From JAHEKD01 sp965215945 (lineage in GTDB: Bacteria; Pseudomonadota; Gammaproteobacteria; Arenicellales; JAHEKD01): a stretch of DNA of 64,000 bases. The notes beneath the pieces are model-generated. The model worked only from the letters and a program-made list of their open reading frames with translations. It was not told the DNA's origin and did not search any database. This document shows, piece after piece, positions 28,492 through 37,382 of this stretch (the first letter of the stretch is position 1; each line of letters opens with the position of its first letter). The position numbers and the translations under genes are program-made. Location of the stretch: contig CBDCFC010000026.1 in NCBI GenBank assembly GCA_965215945.1, forward strand, positions 1 through 64,000, written 5' to 3'.

Positions 28492-29742
28492 ATGGATAAA
28501 AATACAAGCAGCCGTAATACACTGGAAAAAGCACTTCGCATTAATCTTGATGAGAAGAAATATGGCACCATCGCGGAAATTGGCGCAGGTCAGGAGGTCG
28601 CTCGTCAATTCTTTCTGGCTGGCGCTGCTGCGGGAACAATCGCCAAGACAATTTCCGCCTATGACATGAAGTTTTCCGATGCGCTTTATGGAGTTCAGGA
28701 AGGTGGACGTTATGTCAGCAAAGCCCGTGTGATGGCCATGCTGGACAAGGAATTCGACCTGGTCATTGAACGGGTTGGCACTAGCCGCTCCAAATCTTCA
28801 AGATTTTTTGCCTATGCCGCGACCGTAGCGGCCAAAAGCTTTATGCGTGACAACGAGTGTCACGCCTGGTGCGGCATTAAAGTACAGATGTATCCGGGCG
28901 CAGAACCCTCGGAAATTGTTGCCCATCTGCGTATGCGAGATAAAAACGCTGAGATGCAACAGGATGCCTTGGGAAAATTCGGGGTTAATCTAATCTATGC
29001 CGCTTACTATTATTTTGAAAATCCCAAAACGATTATTGATTCACTCACTGACAACATTGAACAGGACCGAATCGAAGTTGACTCAATCGAATTTTACGGC
29101 CCCTATTTTGAAGAAGTTGACAACCGTGGAATCAATTTGCATTTGATCCGCAGTTGGAAAACACGTGCGGTGATGTTCAAACCCGATGGTTCAGTCATTA
29201 TTCCGGCCGACATGCTTTATAAAAAGAATGTGCTGACCATACGCGGCTCATTCCGGCCGGTTACCAAGCTTAATGTTGACATGATCGAGCAAGGCCTGAA
29301 ATCATTTCAAAAACTAGAGGATGTTACACCAGACAATACAATTGCGTTGGCTGAGATATCGCTGAATGATGCACGCGGTAATGATTTGATGGTGCCGGAA
29401 AACGACATCATTACACGGGTGCACTTGTTAAATTCACTGGGGTACAGCGTCATGATTTCAGATCATACCCGCTATTTTTCGTTACGCGCTTATTTCCGTC
29501 AGTTTACAAATATGCAAATCGGTATTGTGCTTGGCATTGTTAACGTCAAACAGATTTTTGATGAAAAAAGTTATGAAGGCGTCGAGGGCGGCATCCTGGA
29601 GGGCTTTGGCAAGTTATTCCCGGATCACACGCGTCTTTTTGTCTATCCAGAAATAGATGATACCGGTGAAAATCTGCGATTACACTACGGTCAAGGTACA
29701 GGATCATCTGCGATTACTTTATCGACATTTGTTAGAAAATAA
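28492..29742 (+). CDS. Conserved protein of unknown function (often labelled nicotinate-nucleotide adenylyltransferase), frameshifted near its end
   Basis: I recognise a conserved bacterial family by LRINLDEKKYGTIAEIGAGQ, FFLAGAAAGTIAKTISAYDM and DALYGVQEGGRYVS near the N-terminus. Database names for it are inconsistent and no function is proven. The frame ends with a tail (residues about 402-416) unlike the family. The expected C-terminal part continues in the next frame from about 29697 to 29905. Removing one base near 29696 would join HYGQ to VQDHLRLLYRHLL and restore the normal end. It is thus a frameshift mutation, a sequencing error or recoding. It sits between the first sulfotransferase and the homocysteine methyltransferase genes. 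Confidence 0.75.
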   Translation: MDKNTSSRNTLEKALRINLDEKKYGTIAEIGAGQEVARQFFLAGAAAGTIAKTISAYDMKFSDALYGVQEGGRYVSKARVMAMLDKEFDLVIERVGTSRSKSSRFFAYAATVAAKSFMRDNECHAWCGIKVQMYPGAEPSEIVAHLRMRDKNAEMQQDALGKFGVNLIYAAYYYFENPKTIIDSLTDNIEQDRIEVDSIEFYGPYFEEVDNRGINLHLIRSWKTRAVMFKPDGSVIIPADMLYKKNVLTIRGSFRPVTKLNVDMIEQGLKSFQKLEDVTPDNTIALAEISLNDARGNDLMVPENDIITRVHLLNSLGYSVMISDHTRYFSLRAYFRQFTNMQIGIVLGIVNVKQIFDEKSYEGVEGGILEGFGKLFPDHTRLFVYPEIDDTGENLRLHYGQGTGSSAITLSTFVRK

Positions 29743-29905
29743 TTTTATTTTTGGGATTGAAACTAGTGATGTAGGGTTGTTTAAGATTTACTCGCGGGAA
29801 GTTTTAAAGCAACTGCAAAATGGACGCGGCGAATGGGAGAAGTGTTTGCCTGAAGGCGTGGCCGAGCAAATCATCGAACACAAGTTTTTTGGTTATCGGA
29901 GTTAG
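29697..29905 (+). pseudogene. Out-of-frame C-terminus of the preceding gene
   Basis: In the +1 frame this encodes QDHLRLLYRHLLENNFIFGI, then DVGLFKIYSREVLKQLQNG and ending FFGYRS. I recall the FSRDVL and LFGYR patterns as the usual end of the family found at 28492. It has no start or ribosome site of its own, and matches as a detached 3' end. Confidence 0.65.
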
Positions 29906-29916
29906 TCAAACTTGTT

Positions 29917-30792
29917 ATGACGATCACGATTCTAGATGGCGGCATGGGCCAGGAATTAATCGCCAGATCAGATGTAAACCCTAGCGGACTGTGGTCCACA
30001 CAATTACTCATGGATTCGCCTGAGTTGGTTCAAAGCGTACATGCTGATTATTTTAAAGCGGGTGCTGACATCGCCACTACTTGCACCTACCCTATCCACC
30101 GCGATCGGTTAGGGCCTTTTAATCTGGAGGATCAATTCGAGCCACTACACCAAAAAGCTTGTGAGATTGCCGTTAAAGCCCGTGATGAGTTTGGTGGTGG
30201 AAAAGTTGCTGGCTCACTTGGCCCAACACGCTGGTCATATCGTCCTGATCTTGCGCCACCGGCGGAGCAAGCTGTCGAAATTTATGCCGAGATTGCGCGC
30301 TTACACGAACCCTATGTGGATCTTTTGATTTGCGAAACCATGTCCTCTGTCGAACAGGCACGGGGAGCATTATTGGGCGCACAAACGATTAACAAACCTG
30401 TCTGGCTTTCTGTTTCAGTTGATGATAACGACGGTAGCAAATTACGTTCAGGCGAAGCGGTGACCGATATTCTGAATTTAGCAGAAGAATTAAAACCTGC
30501 GGCATTGTTAGTCAATTGCTCTGTACCAGAAGCCATTGACCAGGCCATCCCGCTACTCATTAATTCTCACACCCCTGTTGGCGCTTATGCGAACGGCTTT
30601 ACGAAAATTTCAACTGAATTCAAAAAAGCCCTTTCTTCTGTAAATCATCTTGAAAAAAGAAATGATTTAAACCCGGAGAACTACGCAGACTTTGCAGGCG
30701 GTTGGATAAACCAAGGCGCCACAATAGTTGGCGGCTGTTGTGAAGTCGGCCCTGACCACATCAAAGAACTAACGACAAGATTCAAAATTTGA
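29917..30792 (+). CDS. Homocysteine S-methyltransferase family protein
   Basis: A 291-residue TIM-barrel with ITILDGGMGQELIARS at the start and GATIVGGCCEVGPDHIKEL at the end. The final Cys pair, plus VNCS near residue 207, are the three zinc-binding cysteines of the MmuM/BHMT fold. Relatives move methyl groups from S-methylmethionine, betaine or dimethylsulfonium donors to homocysteine. In this neighbourhood a methylated amine or sulfonium donor is plausible. It is followed directly by the GFA gene, with the stop overlapping or nearly touching its start. Confidence 0.88.
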   Translation: MTITILDGGMGQELIARSDVNPSGLWSTQLLMDSPELVQSVHADYFKAGADIATTCTYPIHRDRLGPFNLEDQFEPLHQKACEIAVKARDEFGGGKVAGSLGPTRWSYRPDLAPPAEQAVEIYAEIARLHEPYVDLLICETMSSVEQARGALLGAQTINKPVWLSVSVDDNDGSKLRSGEAVTDILNLAEELKPAALLVNCSVPEAIDQAIPLLINSHTPVGAYANGFTKISTEFKKALSSVNHLEKRNDLNPENYADFAGGWINQGATIVGGCCEVGPDHIKELTTRFKI

Positions 30793-30794
30793 AC

Positions 30795-31196
30795 ATGAAA
30801 GGCTGCTGTTTGTGCGGGAAAATTAGATATGAGATATCTGGCAAGATTTTAGGCATCAACTACTGCCACTGTAAAGAATGCCAAAAAGCCAGCGGCACAG
30901 CTTTCGCCACATCTGCAGCCATTAATACTGACGAATTCAGGATTATTTCTGGAAAAGACTATTTGAAATCTTTTCAATCATCAAAAGACAAGCATCGATA
31001 TTTCTGTAGTCAGTGTGGCTCGCCAATTTATAGTCATCGCAATGCTGCTTCTAAGCTATATATCAGGCTGGGCACGCTTGATAATGATCCAGTCAAACGA
31101 CCTGAAGTTCATATTTATACCAAAGAAAAAGCCTGCTGGTATGAAATACGTGATGGCATACCGCAGCTTGAAAAAGACGAAGGTTTATGGTTTTAA
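30795..31196 (+). CDS. GFA / CENP-V-fold zinc protein
   Basis: The protein shows CCLCGKIRYEISG, NYCHCKECQKASGTAFA and YFCSQCGSPIYS, the full zinc-cysteine set of the glutathione-dependent formaldehyde-activating family. Some members help condense formaldehyde with glutathione; others are uncharacterised. A TTG at 30789 overlaps the previous stop, but the ATG at 30795 starts just before the conserved motif, and 133 residues is normal. Adjacent N-demethylating enzymes would release formaldehyde, so the pairing makes sense. Confidence 0.85.
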   Translation: MKGCCLCGKIRYEISGKILGINYCHCKECQKASGTAFATSAAINTDEFRIISGKDYLKSFQSSKDKHRYFCSQCGSPIYSHRNAASKLYIRLGTLDNDPVKRPEVHIYTKEKACWYEIRDGIPQLEKDEGLWF

Positions 31197-31396
31197 ACTA
31201 GACGGTTTTCTGGCTAATATTTCCTCTGCTTTGATTCACACATAGTCTATTTATAGCAGCAGATGCCATGATTTGGTTATAAAAATCAACGCCCAAAACC
31301 AACACTAAAATTACTCAGTCTTTATCGATTCAAATATGATAATACGATAATATCGGCTTCATCAAAAAACGTCCGCAAACACAGGCAAGACTGACT

Positions 31397-32161
31397 ATGT
31401 ACAATATTTATGTGCTTTGGGCCACACCACGATCTACCTCAACAGCTTTCGAATGGATGATGCGCATGCGCGGTGACATGGTCTGCTTCCATGAACCTTT
31501 TGGTGAAGCCTGGTATTTTGGTGAAGATGCACGCGCACCCAGATTGACAGCTGATAGTCTGCGCAAACCAGGAATCAGTTATGCAAGTGTGCTTGAAAAA
31601 ATTCTAAATGCGGCGAAAAACCACTCCGTGTTTTCCAAAGATATGCCACAAAATGTGGAGCATCTATGGAATGACGAATTTCTTAATCATTTTCAGCACA
31701 GCTTTTTGATACGTGATCCAGCCAAGGTATTATCGTCATTGCAACGAAGTTATGACAAGGCGGGAGATCATGAAGGCTTTACATCTAAGGAAATTGGTTT
31801 TGCAGAGCAACGGCAACTTTTCGATATACTGGCAGATAAGCATGGGCAAGCACCCGTAGTTATTGACAGCGATGATTTATTACGAGATCCCCACACTATG
31901 GTGGAAATTTATTGTAATTCAATTGGCATACCCTTTATAGCGGATGCGCTGAGCTGGAAACCCGGCGAGCGCAGTGAAGTGTTATGGTATGACGACGATG
32001 ATAGCATTTGGCACGAATCACTTAAAAACTCTGACGGACTTAAACCACAAAAAAGCAGGATTATAAACGTTGAGGATTTACCGCCCAATATGCAGGAGTT
32101 CTATCATGAGTTTATACCTCATTACCAACATTTGCATGCACATCGAATTAAGCTTGACTAA
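31397..32161 (+). CDS. Sulfotransferase-like P-loop protein (copy 2)
   Basis: 254 residues, paralogous to the gene at 27583. LWATPRSTSTAFEWMMRMRG is the phosphosulfate-binding loop, followed by VCFHEPF, then HSFLIRDPAKVLSSLQRSY for 3'-phosphate binding. Identity to copy 1 is concentrated in these motifs, so the substrates may differ. It has a 200-base AT-rich upstream gap with its own likely promoter (TATGATAAT around 31336). Confidence 0.78.
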   Translation: MYNIYVLWATPRSTSTAFEWMMRMRGDMVCFHEPFGEAWYFGEDARAPRLTADSLRKPGISYASVLEKILNAAKNHSVFSKDMPQNVEHLWNDEFLNHFQHSFLIRDPAKVLSSLQRSYDKAGDHEGFTSKEIGFAEQRQLFDILADKHGQAPVVIDSDDLLRDPHTMVEIYCNSIGIPFIADALSWKPGERSEVLWYDDDDSIWHESLKNSDGLKPQKSRIINVEDLPPNMQEFYHEFIPHYQHLHAHRIKLD

Positions 32162-32230
32162 CGCAAAGTCACAAACGATAAATTGTAATTCCATATAATA
32201 GACCGCAACCGAGAAGTAATAATAAGACTA

Positions 32231-32255
32231 GCGGTTTTAACTTTACTAAAACCGC
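32231..32255. terminator. Hairpin between convergent genes
   Basis: GCGGTTTTA at 32231-32239 pairs with TAAAACCGC at 32247-32255 (nine base pairs, seven-base loop) in the gap between the second sulfotransferase gene and the small membrane protein gene. The T-rich tail is poor on plus and moderate on minus, so this is a likely but weak terminator. Confidence 0.5.
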
Positions 32256-32271
32256 GGGAAGTCGGGTTTCG

Positions 32272-32511
32272 TCAATAATGTAAAACGCGGGTAATAATCA
32301 TCAAAATTCCAGAAACCAGTGCTGCTTGACCCCAGAATTCAGTCATATGTTGAACCGCATACCAGAAAACATTCCACAAGCCTGCGGCCAGAAAAATATA
32401 ACCAATCGGTTGGCGAACAAAAGCAGGTAAATTTCTAACCGAAGCAAGCGGCAAACTCATGAAAAAGCCAATAAACATACAACATGCCATTATTGTTCCC
32501 ATTGGTAACAT
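32272..32511 (-). CDS. Small membrane protein, unknown
   Basis: 79 residues with two or three hydrophobic segments (TIMACCMFIGFFMSLPLA, YIFLAAGLWNVFWYAV, ALVSGILMIITRVL). It is not recognised as a named family. An upstream gap of about 100 bases separates it from the divergent carbonic anhydrase gene. It could be a minor envelope protein. Confidence 0.6.
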   Translation of the reverse strand: MLPMGTIMACCMFIGFFMSLPLASVRNLPAFVRQPIGYIFLAAGLWNVFWYAVQHMTEFWGQAALVSGILMIITRVLHY

Positions 32512-32609
32512 TTCTTTTTCTCACTTTGATTTAGCGATTATTTTAGCAACTGTGATTGATTAACTTCTATCTTTTGGTATAACACGATTAATTAAAAGAC
32601 ACTTGCATT

Positions 32610-33227
32610 GTGAAAACACCTAAAGCTTTACTTGAGCGTAATCGGCTCTGGGCTTCAAAAATAAAGGCCAATGATCCTGATTTTTTTGCTAACTTATCGA
32701 AACTACAAGCGCCTGAATATCTTTGGATTGGCTGCTCTGACAGCCGAGTTCCTGCCAATCAGATCATTGACATGCAACCCGGTGAAGTATTTGTTCACCG
32801 CAATATTGCTAATGTAGTTATACAGGACGATCTAAATTGTCTTTCCGTAATCCAGTTCGCCGTCGAAGTGCTAAAGGTAAAACATATTATTGTCTGTGGA
32901 CATTATGGGTGTGGCGGCATTAGAGCCGCTCTGAGTAATCACAAGCTTGGCCTAATTGATAACTGGTTGGTACACATCAAAAATATCATCCGTAAACATG
33001 AAAAGGAACTTGAAAACCTAAATAACAAACAAAAAGAGGACAGGCTATGTGAACTTAATGTCATTGAACAAGTGATTACTGTCTGTAATACAACTATTGT
33101 TCAAGGCGCCTGGGAGAACGGCGCAAACCTAAGTGTCAACGGTTGGATTTACAGCATTCAAGATGGAATCATTAATGATCTGGGCATGAGCATCAACTCC
33201 AAGGAAGAGCTGAAAAACTACCCTTAA
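32610..33227 (+). CDS. can: Beta-carbonic anhydrase
   Basis: The zinc-ligand pattern of the beta class is complete: WIGCSDSRVPANQI gives the first Cys and the Asp-Arg dyad, and HYGCGGIRAAL gives His and the second Cys. FVHRNIANVV is the active-site segment between them. It hydrates CO2 reversibly. The start is GTG 32610, with the next conserved region beginning directly after. The 205 residues match E. coli Can. The CO2 may come from decarboxylating pathways nearby, but the enzyme is generally housekeeping. Confidence 0.95.
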   Translation: MKTPKALLERNRLWASKIKANDPDFFANLSKLQAPEYLWIGCSDSRVPANQIIDMQPGEVFVHRNIANVVIQDDLNCLSVIQFAVEVLKVKHIIVCGHYGCGGIRAALSNHKLGLIDNWLVHIKNIIRKHEKELENLNNKQKEDRLCELNVIEQVITVCNTTIVQGAWENGANLSVNGWIYSIQDGIINDLGMSINSKEELKNYP

Positions 33228-33294
33228 CTGGAGAATTAATATATCTGCGAGTCACGATTTAGTCACTAATACACCGCAAGCAGCGGGTTTCTAT

Positions 33295-34287
33295 ATGCCG
33301 GCAGAATGGCAGCCACATAGTCGCTGTTGGATGGTTTGGCCGATGGAACACCCACAATGGAATGATATTGAGGTGGTTGAAAGAAATTACGCACAAGTGG
33401 CAAGGGCTATTTGTCAGTTCGAGCCCGTAACTATGGTAGTTGATCCATCGAATGCGAGGTCAGCCCGGCAACTTTGTGATGACAATGTTGAGATCCTTGA
33501 ATTACCTAATGATGATTCCTGGGCGCGTGATATTGGGCCCACATTCTTAAAACACCGGGAAACCGGTGAAATTGCGGGCACTGACTGGCGATTCAATTGT
33601 TGGGGCGGTTATTATCCGGCTTATCATGAAGATGCCCAGGTGGCGAATCGAATTTTAAACCACCTGAAAATTCCTACCTATCATTCAAGTTTGACCCTGG
33701 AGGGCGGCGCTATACATGTAGATGGTGAAGGTACTTTAATCACTACGGAGTCCTGTGCGCTAAATCCAAATCGTAACTGGGGGCTGGATAAAGCTGCAGT
33801 TGAAAAAGAGCTCAGTCGTGCGACCGGTTGCGCCAAAATAATCTGGTTACCTGGCGATCCGGATGGTATTACTTCAGATATGACGGACGGCCATATCGAC
33901 GGTGTGCTTTGTTTTATAAAACCTGGAGTTGTTTTATTTGAAACAGATCCTGACGATGATCCGGACTTTTTAAAACTAGAGCAAGAAAATCGACGCGCAC
34001 TTGAACTGGCCACAGATGCAAACGGAAATAAATTTGAAATCATTGATCTGGTAGTAGATCATGGCTGTATCGGCAGCGAGGAAGATCTTTTTTGTAGTAG
34101 CTATGTTAATTTTTATATTGCAAACGGCGGTATTATTATGCCGAAATACGGCGTGCCCGCCGATCAACAGGTTGGTGATTTGCTGGCACAACTATTTCCA
34201 GATAGAAAAGTCGTTATGGTGGATATTAATGCGATCGCAGCTGGCGGTGGTGGCATCCATTGCATTACACAACAACAGCCTGCTTAA
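33295..34287 (+). CDS. aguA: Agmatine deiminase
   Basis: AguA hydrolyses agmatine to N-carbamoylputrescine and ammonia. MPAEWQPHSRCWMVWP, the DDSWARDIGPTF segment, TLEGGAIHVDGEGTL, DGHIDGVLCF and GGGGIHCITQQQP (catalytic Cys at 323) are all intact. The first ATG is at 33295, but the sequence just upstream reads T-P-Q-A-A-G-F-Y in frame, which is the usual N-terminus of this family. The true start may therefore be a rare ATA at 33241, seven bases after GGAG. The next enzyme of the pathway, AguB, exists here only as a remnant. Confidence 0.93.
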   Translation: MPAEWQPHSRCWMVWPMEHPQWNDIEVVERNYAQVARAICQFEPVTMVVDPSNARSARQLCDDNVEILELPNDDSWARDIGPTFLKHRETGEIAGTDWRFNCWGGYYPAYHEDAQVANRILNHLKIPTYHSSLTLEGGAIHVDGEGTLITTESCALNPNRNWGLDKAAVEKELSRATGCAKIIWLPGDPDGITSDMTDGHIDGVLCFIKPGVVLFETDPDDDPDFLKLEQENRRALELATDANGNKFEIIDLVVDHGCIGSEEDLFCSSYVNFYIANGGIIMPKYGVPADQQVGDLLAQLFPDRKVVMVDINAIAAGGGGIHCITQQQPA

Positions 34288-34310
34288 TACACGCCACAAG
34301 GAAAGCTATT

Positions 34311-34394
34311 ATGAAAAATATAACCGTTGCTGCTAGCCAAATAGCCTGCAGCTGGAACCTTGATGAGAAAGTCGATTTAAAGAGATCAACCTAG
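34311..34394 (+). pseudogene. aguB: N-terminal remnant of N-carbamoylputrescine amidase gene
   Basis: After a good AAGGAAAG ribosome site, an ATG begins MKNITVAASQIACSWN, which matches the start of AguB amidases, which then normally continue for about 270 more residues. After 27 codons a TAG occurs and nothing homologous follows before the convergent acyl-CoA synthetase gene. This is a deletion remnant. The cell must use another route from N-carbamoylputrescine or another copy of the gene. Confidence 0.8.
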
Positions 34395-34416
34395 TAAGCT
34401 CTCCAAATCTATGAGG

Positions 34417-36501
34417 TTATTTTTGTTTTGGCACAATTAAGGCGTCGACTATCGTACAACCTTGTTGGTGAACAATTACCGGATTTAAATCTATTTCCGC
34501 AATTGAATCACTCAGACTCACAATTAATTTAGAAAACTTAACTATCAGTTGTGTTAATGCTTGCAGGTCCATCGCCGACTGCCCTCTTACACCTTTCAAT
34601 AACTTAGTAACCTTGAGTTGTTCTAGCATTGCACCTGCTTGTTGAATATTAATCGGGGCCAGAGCTATGGAGCGGTCCTTGATTAATTCAATCAAAATTC
34701 CGCCCGCCGAAATAATCAATAAAGGCCCATATTGTGGGTCATTTTTCATCCCTAGAGCGACTTCTATTCCTTGTTTTGCCATTGGCATCACTAACGCGAC
34801 CGGACCTAAACGAGCATTTAAGTCCGCATAGGCTTCGCTAAGCTCATGGGCATCGTTGAGCCCTAGCTTGACGCCTTTCGCCTCTGTTTTATGTTGAATA
34901 CCCGCCTGTGCTGTTTTTAAAACAACCGGATAACTGAACTCCTCAGCAACATTTAATGCATCCTCTAAATTTTCAGCTTTTTTAAATTTAATGATCGGAA
35001 AATCAAAATCATGCAATAACTCAAGTGCAGTATATTCTTCCAGTGAGGCAGACACTGGAAAGCTTTGGCTCCAATACAAAACTTTGTCCTTATCAAAAGC
35101 CCCTTTTTGATTTACTGAAGGTTGGTCATCTAACAAGCAAAATTCAACAAAGTTCTTAATTGATCGCAAGGCCAAATCGATCCCGTTGATAACCGGAATA
35201 CCCTGTTGAGTCAGCGTTACTGCCGTTTCAGTTAAATTAGCGAAGGTAAAACTATTGATAATGATTAATGGTTTCTGGCTATATCCGGCCAAACGCTCAA
35301 TCACATCAAACATTTGTGGATAATGGGTAAAGCCATCGCGAAATTCAAACTCATAAGTTAACAACCCGGTTTGTGGATCGTCCAGCAATGCTTTGCCACA
35401 CTCAAGATAAGTCTGTTCGGTATTTCGACCCAAAGCCCCCATGGCATCAAGCGGATTATCCGCTACTAGACCATGCTCCAAATATTTGCGCATCTTTGCT
35501 TTTGTCTCATCACTAATATCAGCAAAGTGCAGGCTATAGTCTTCGGCCAGATCAATCATTAGCTCACGCATCCCACCCGAATCAAGCAGACTGGCGACCT
35601 CTGGGGTTGTGATCTTGTTGCAGGTTGCAACCAACATCCCTGTGGTTATCAATTCGTCAATATCGTTTGCTAAAATCGCACCATAACGCTGGCAAACAGC
35701 GTTAAAAGCATCATGATTCCCGGCTATAGCACCGGAATGACTGACAGCCAATTCAGCGCTTTTTTCAGTTCGGCCTAGCTTCGTGATAACAACAGCGATA
35801 TTCTTTGCACGCGCTTTTTCAAGCGCCCTCACAAACCCGTCAACATCCCTGACGCTTTCAAGAAATAAGGCAATCACCTTGGTAGAGGGTTGCTCCAACA
35901 AGTAATCCATATAATCCGCCACGGTAGCATTGGTTTCCTGACCGCTGGAAATCACGTAGTTGTAACAAAAACGCGCATCATTATTGGCCAGATAAGTCAT
36001 GGCCGAACCCGAATGAGCAATTAGGCCAATATATCCACCTGGTCTATTTGCAGGGGGTGTATCAAAACTGATAAACACATTGTCATCATAGTTGTAAAAT
36101 CCCATGCAGTTACCCCCCAGAACCGGCACCCCAGCTTGCTGAGCTTTTTGCTTTAGGCGTTCTGGCAGCTTAACTTCCGAGTCCTCTTCAATATGATTGC
36201 TGGCATACATCACAATGCCCCCCACACCCAACCCCAGGGCTTGCTCGAAACTCGTTTCCAAAGCCAGCCCACTAATCACAAACACAACCAGATCAGGTGA
36301 CTGGGGTAAATCTTCTAAAGAGACATAACAAGGCTGATCAAACAATTGTTGGTACTTGGGATTAACAAGAAAAATCTTACCCGTGAACCCTGTTGAATTG
36401 AGCAATTGATAAGTAGAAGTTGCCAGGCTGCCTTCGCGCGCCGACGCACCGACGATGGCAATCGACTGAGGTGAGAATAAGCGATCTAACCAGTGTGCCA
36501 T
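34417..36501 (-). CDS. ADP-forming acyl-CoA (acetyl-CoA) synthetase, fused subunits
   Basis: An ACD-type enzyme with alpha and beta parts in one chain of about 694 residues. The N-terminal CoA-binding domain shows SIAIVGASAREGSLATSTYQ. The ligase-CoA domain holds LAVSHSGAIAG with the phosphorylated His. A C-terminal ATP-grasp domain shows FSYPVVLKTAQAGIQHKTEA and GLKLG-type turns. It would interconvert acyl-CoA, ADP and phosphate with free acid and ATP. The open frame reaches 36564, but the ATG at 36501 follows an AGAGAAG ribosome site and starts with the conserved LDRLFSPQSIAIVG. It is divergent from the crotonase gene. Confidence 0.88.
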   Translation of the reverse strand: MAHWLDRLFSPQSIAIVGASAREGSLATSTYQLLNSTGFTGKIFLVNPKYQQLFDQPCYVSLEDLPQSPDLVVFVISGLALETSFEQALGLGVGGIVMYASNHIEEDSEVKLPERLKQKAQQAGVPVLGGNCMGFYNYDDNVFISFDTPPANRPGGYIGLIAHSGSAMTYLANNDARFCYNYVISSGQETNATVADYMDYLLEQPSTKVIALFLESVRDVDGFVRALEKARAKNIAVVITKLGRTEKSAELAVSHSGAIAGNHDAFNAVCQRYGAILANDIDELITTGMLVATCNKITTPEVASLLDSGGMRELMIDLAEDYSLHFADISDETKAKMRKYLEHGLVADNPLDAMGALGRNTEQTYLECGKALLDDPQTGLLTYEFEFRDGFTHYPQMFDVIERLAGYSQKPLIIINSFTFANLTETAVTLTQQGIPVINGIDLALRSIKNFVEFCLLDDQPSVNQKGAFDKDKVLYWSQSFPVSASLEEYTALELLHDFDFPIIKFKKAENLEDALNVAEEFSYPVVLKTAQAGIQHKTEAKGVKLGLNDAHELSEAYADLNARLGPVALVMPMAKQGIEVALGMKNDPQYGPLLIISAGGILIELIKDRSIALAPINIQQAGAMLEQLKVTKLLKGVRGQSAMDLQALTQLIVKFSKLIVSLSDSIAEIDLNPVIVHQQGCTIVDALIVPKQK

Positions 36502-36575
36502 TAAACTTCTCTGAGTGATTAGCCGCGGATTTTGACATATACTGCGAATCAATTCTATTAGCAAAAAACATCACT

Positions 36576-37382
36576 ATGACTGAATCCGTTGAAGTTGTGA
36601 TTAAAGACTCGATAGTGGAAATCACCATCAATCGCCCACCTGCCAATGCGATCAATGCTGAAGTTTCATTAGCTATACATGAAGCCTTAACGAAATTGCA
36701 AAATGATAGCACCCTTCAAGTCGCCATTATTACGGGTAACGGTGATCGAATATTCAGCGCCGGTTGGGACTTAAAAGAAATTGCCTCTATGAACAATAGT
36801 CAGGATGCATTAGACAGCTCTATTAATTGCCCAGGCGGGTTTGCCGGCATCACTGAATTCTGGGGTTTAAAAAAACCTGTAATTGCTGCCGTCAACGGCA
36901 TGGCTGTCGGTGGAGGATTCGAAATCGCACTTGCCTGCGATATTATTATTGCTGCTGATCACGTCGAATTTTTCTTACCGGAAATGCAGCGCGGATTTTT
37001 GCCTGATGCCGGTGCAATACAAATTCTACCCAGGCGGATTCCTTACAACATTGCCATGGAATTACTCTATACCGGACGTAGAATGAAGGCACAGGAAGCA
37101 GAGAACTGGGGCTTAGTCAATCAAGTCTGCAAGCAAGAAGAATTAATGCAAACTGCCAAAATCATGGCCGAAAATATTGCCAGTGGCGCCCCGTTGGCAT
37201 TACAGGCTTTAAAGGAAGTTGTACCAGCGATTCAGGAATTACCAATACGACAAGCCTTCGCAGAAACTAAACCCGGCAACGATAAATTCCCAGTCTATAA
37301 AAAAATGTTAATGTCAGACGATTTTATGGAAGGTGCCCGAGCCTTTGCAGAAAAGCGAAAACCCGTTTGGAAAGGCGAATGA
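36576..37382 (+). CDS. Enoyl-CoA hydratase/isomerase (carnitinyl-CoA dehydratase-like)
   Basis: A 268-residue crotonase-fold protein. FSAGWDLKEIASM and AAVNGMAVGGGFEIALACDI form the oxyanion-hole region, and EMQRGFLPDAGAIQILPRR holds the acidic catalytic residue. Wording such as GWDLKE and PPANAIN is closest to CaiD, the carnitinyl-CoA dehydratase, but substrate identity is not proven. Betaine, carnitine or short-chain acyl-CoA use would fit the neighbourhood, including the divergent acyl-CoA synthetase. It overlaps the HAD gene by 4 bases (ATGA). Confidence 0.88.
   Translation: MTESVEVVIKDSIVEITINRPPANAINAEVSLAIHEALTKLQNDSTLQVAIITGNGDRIFSAGWDLKEIASMNNSQDALDSSINCPGGFAGITEFWGLKKPVIAAVNGMAVGGGFEIALACDIIIAADHVEFFLPEMQRGFLPDAGAIQILPRRIPYNIAMELLYTGRRMKAQEAENWGLVNQVCKQEELMQTAKIMAENIASGAPLALQALKEVVPAIQELPIRQAFAETKPGNDKFPVYKKMLMSDDFMEGARAFAEKRKPVWKGE

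Noticed and set aside
31015..31245. 76-codon frame overlapping the GFA gene
   Set aside because: It is an out-of-frame shadow of the zinc protein with no ribosome site.
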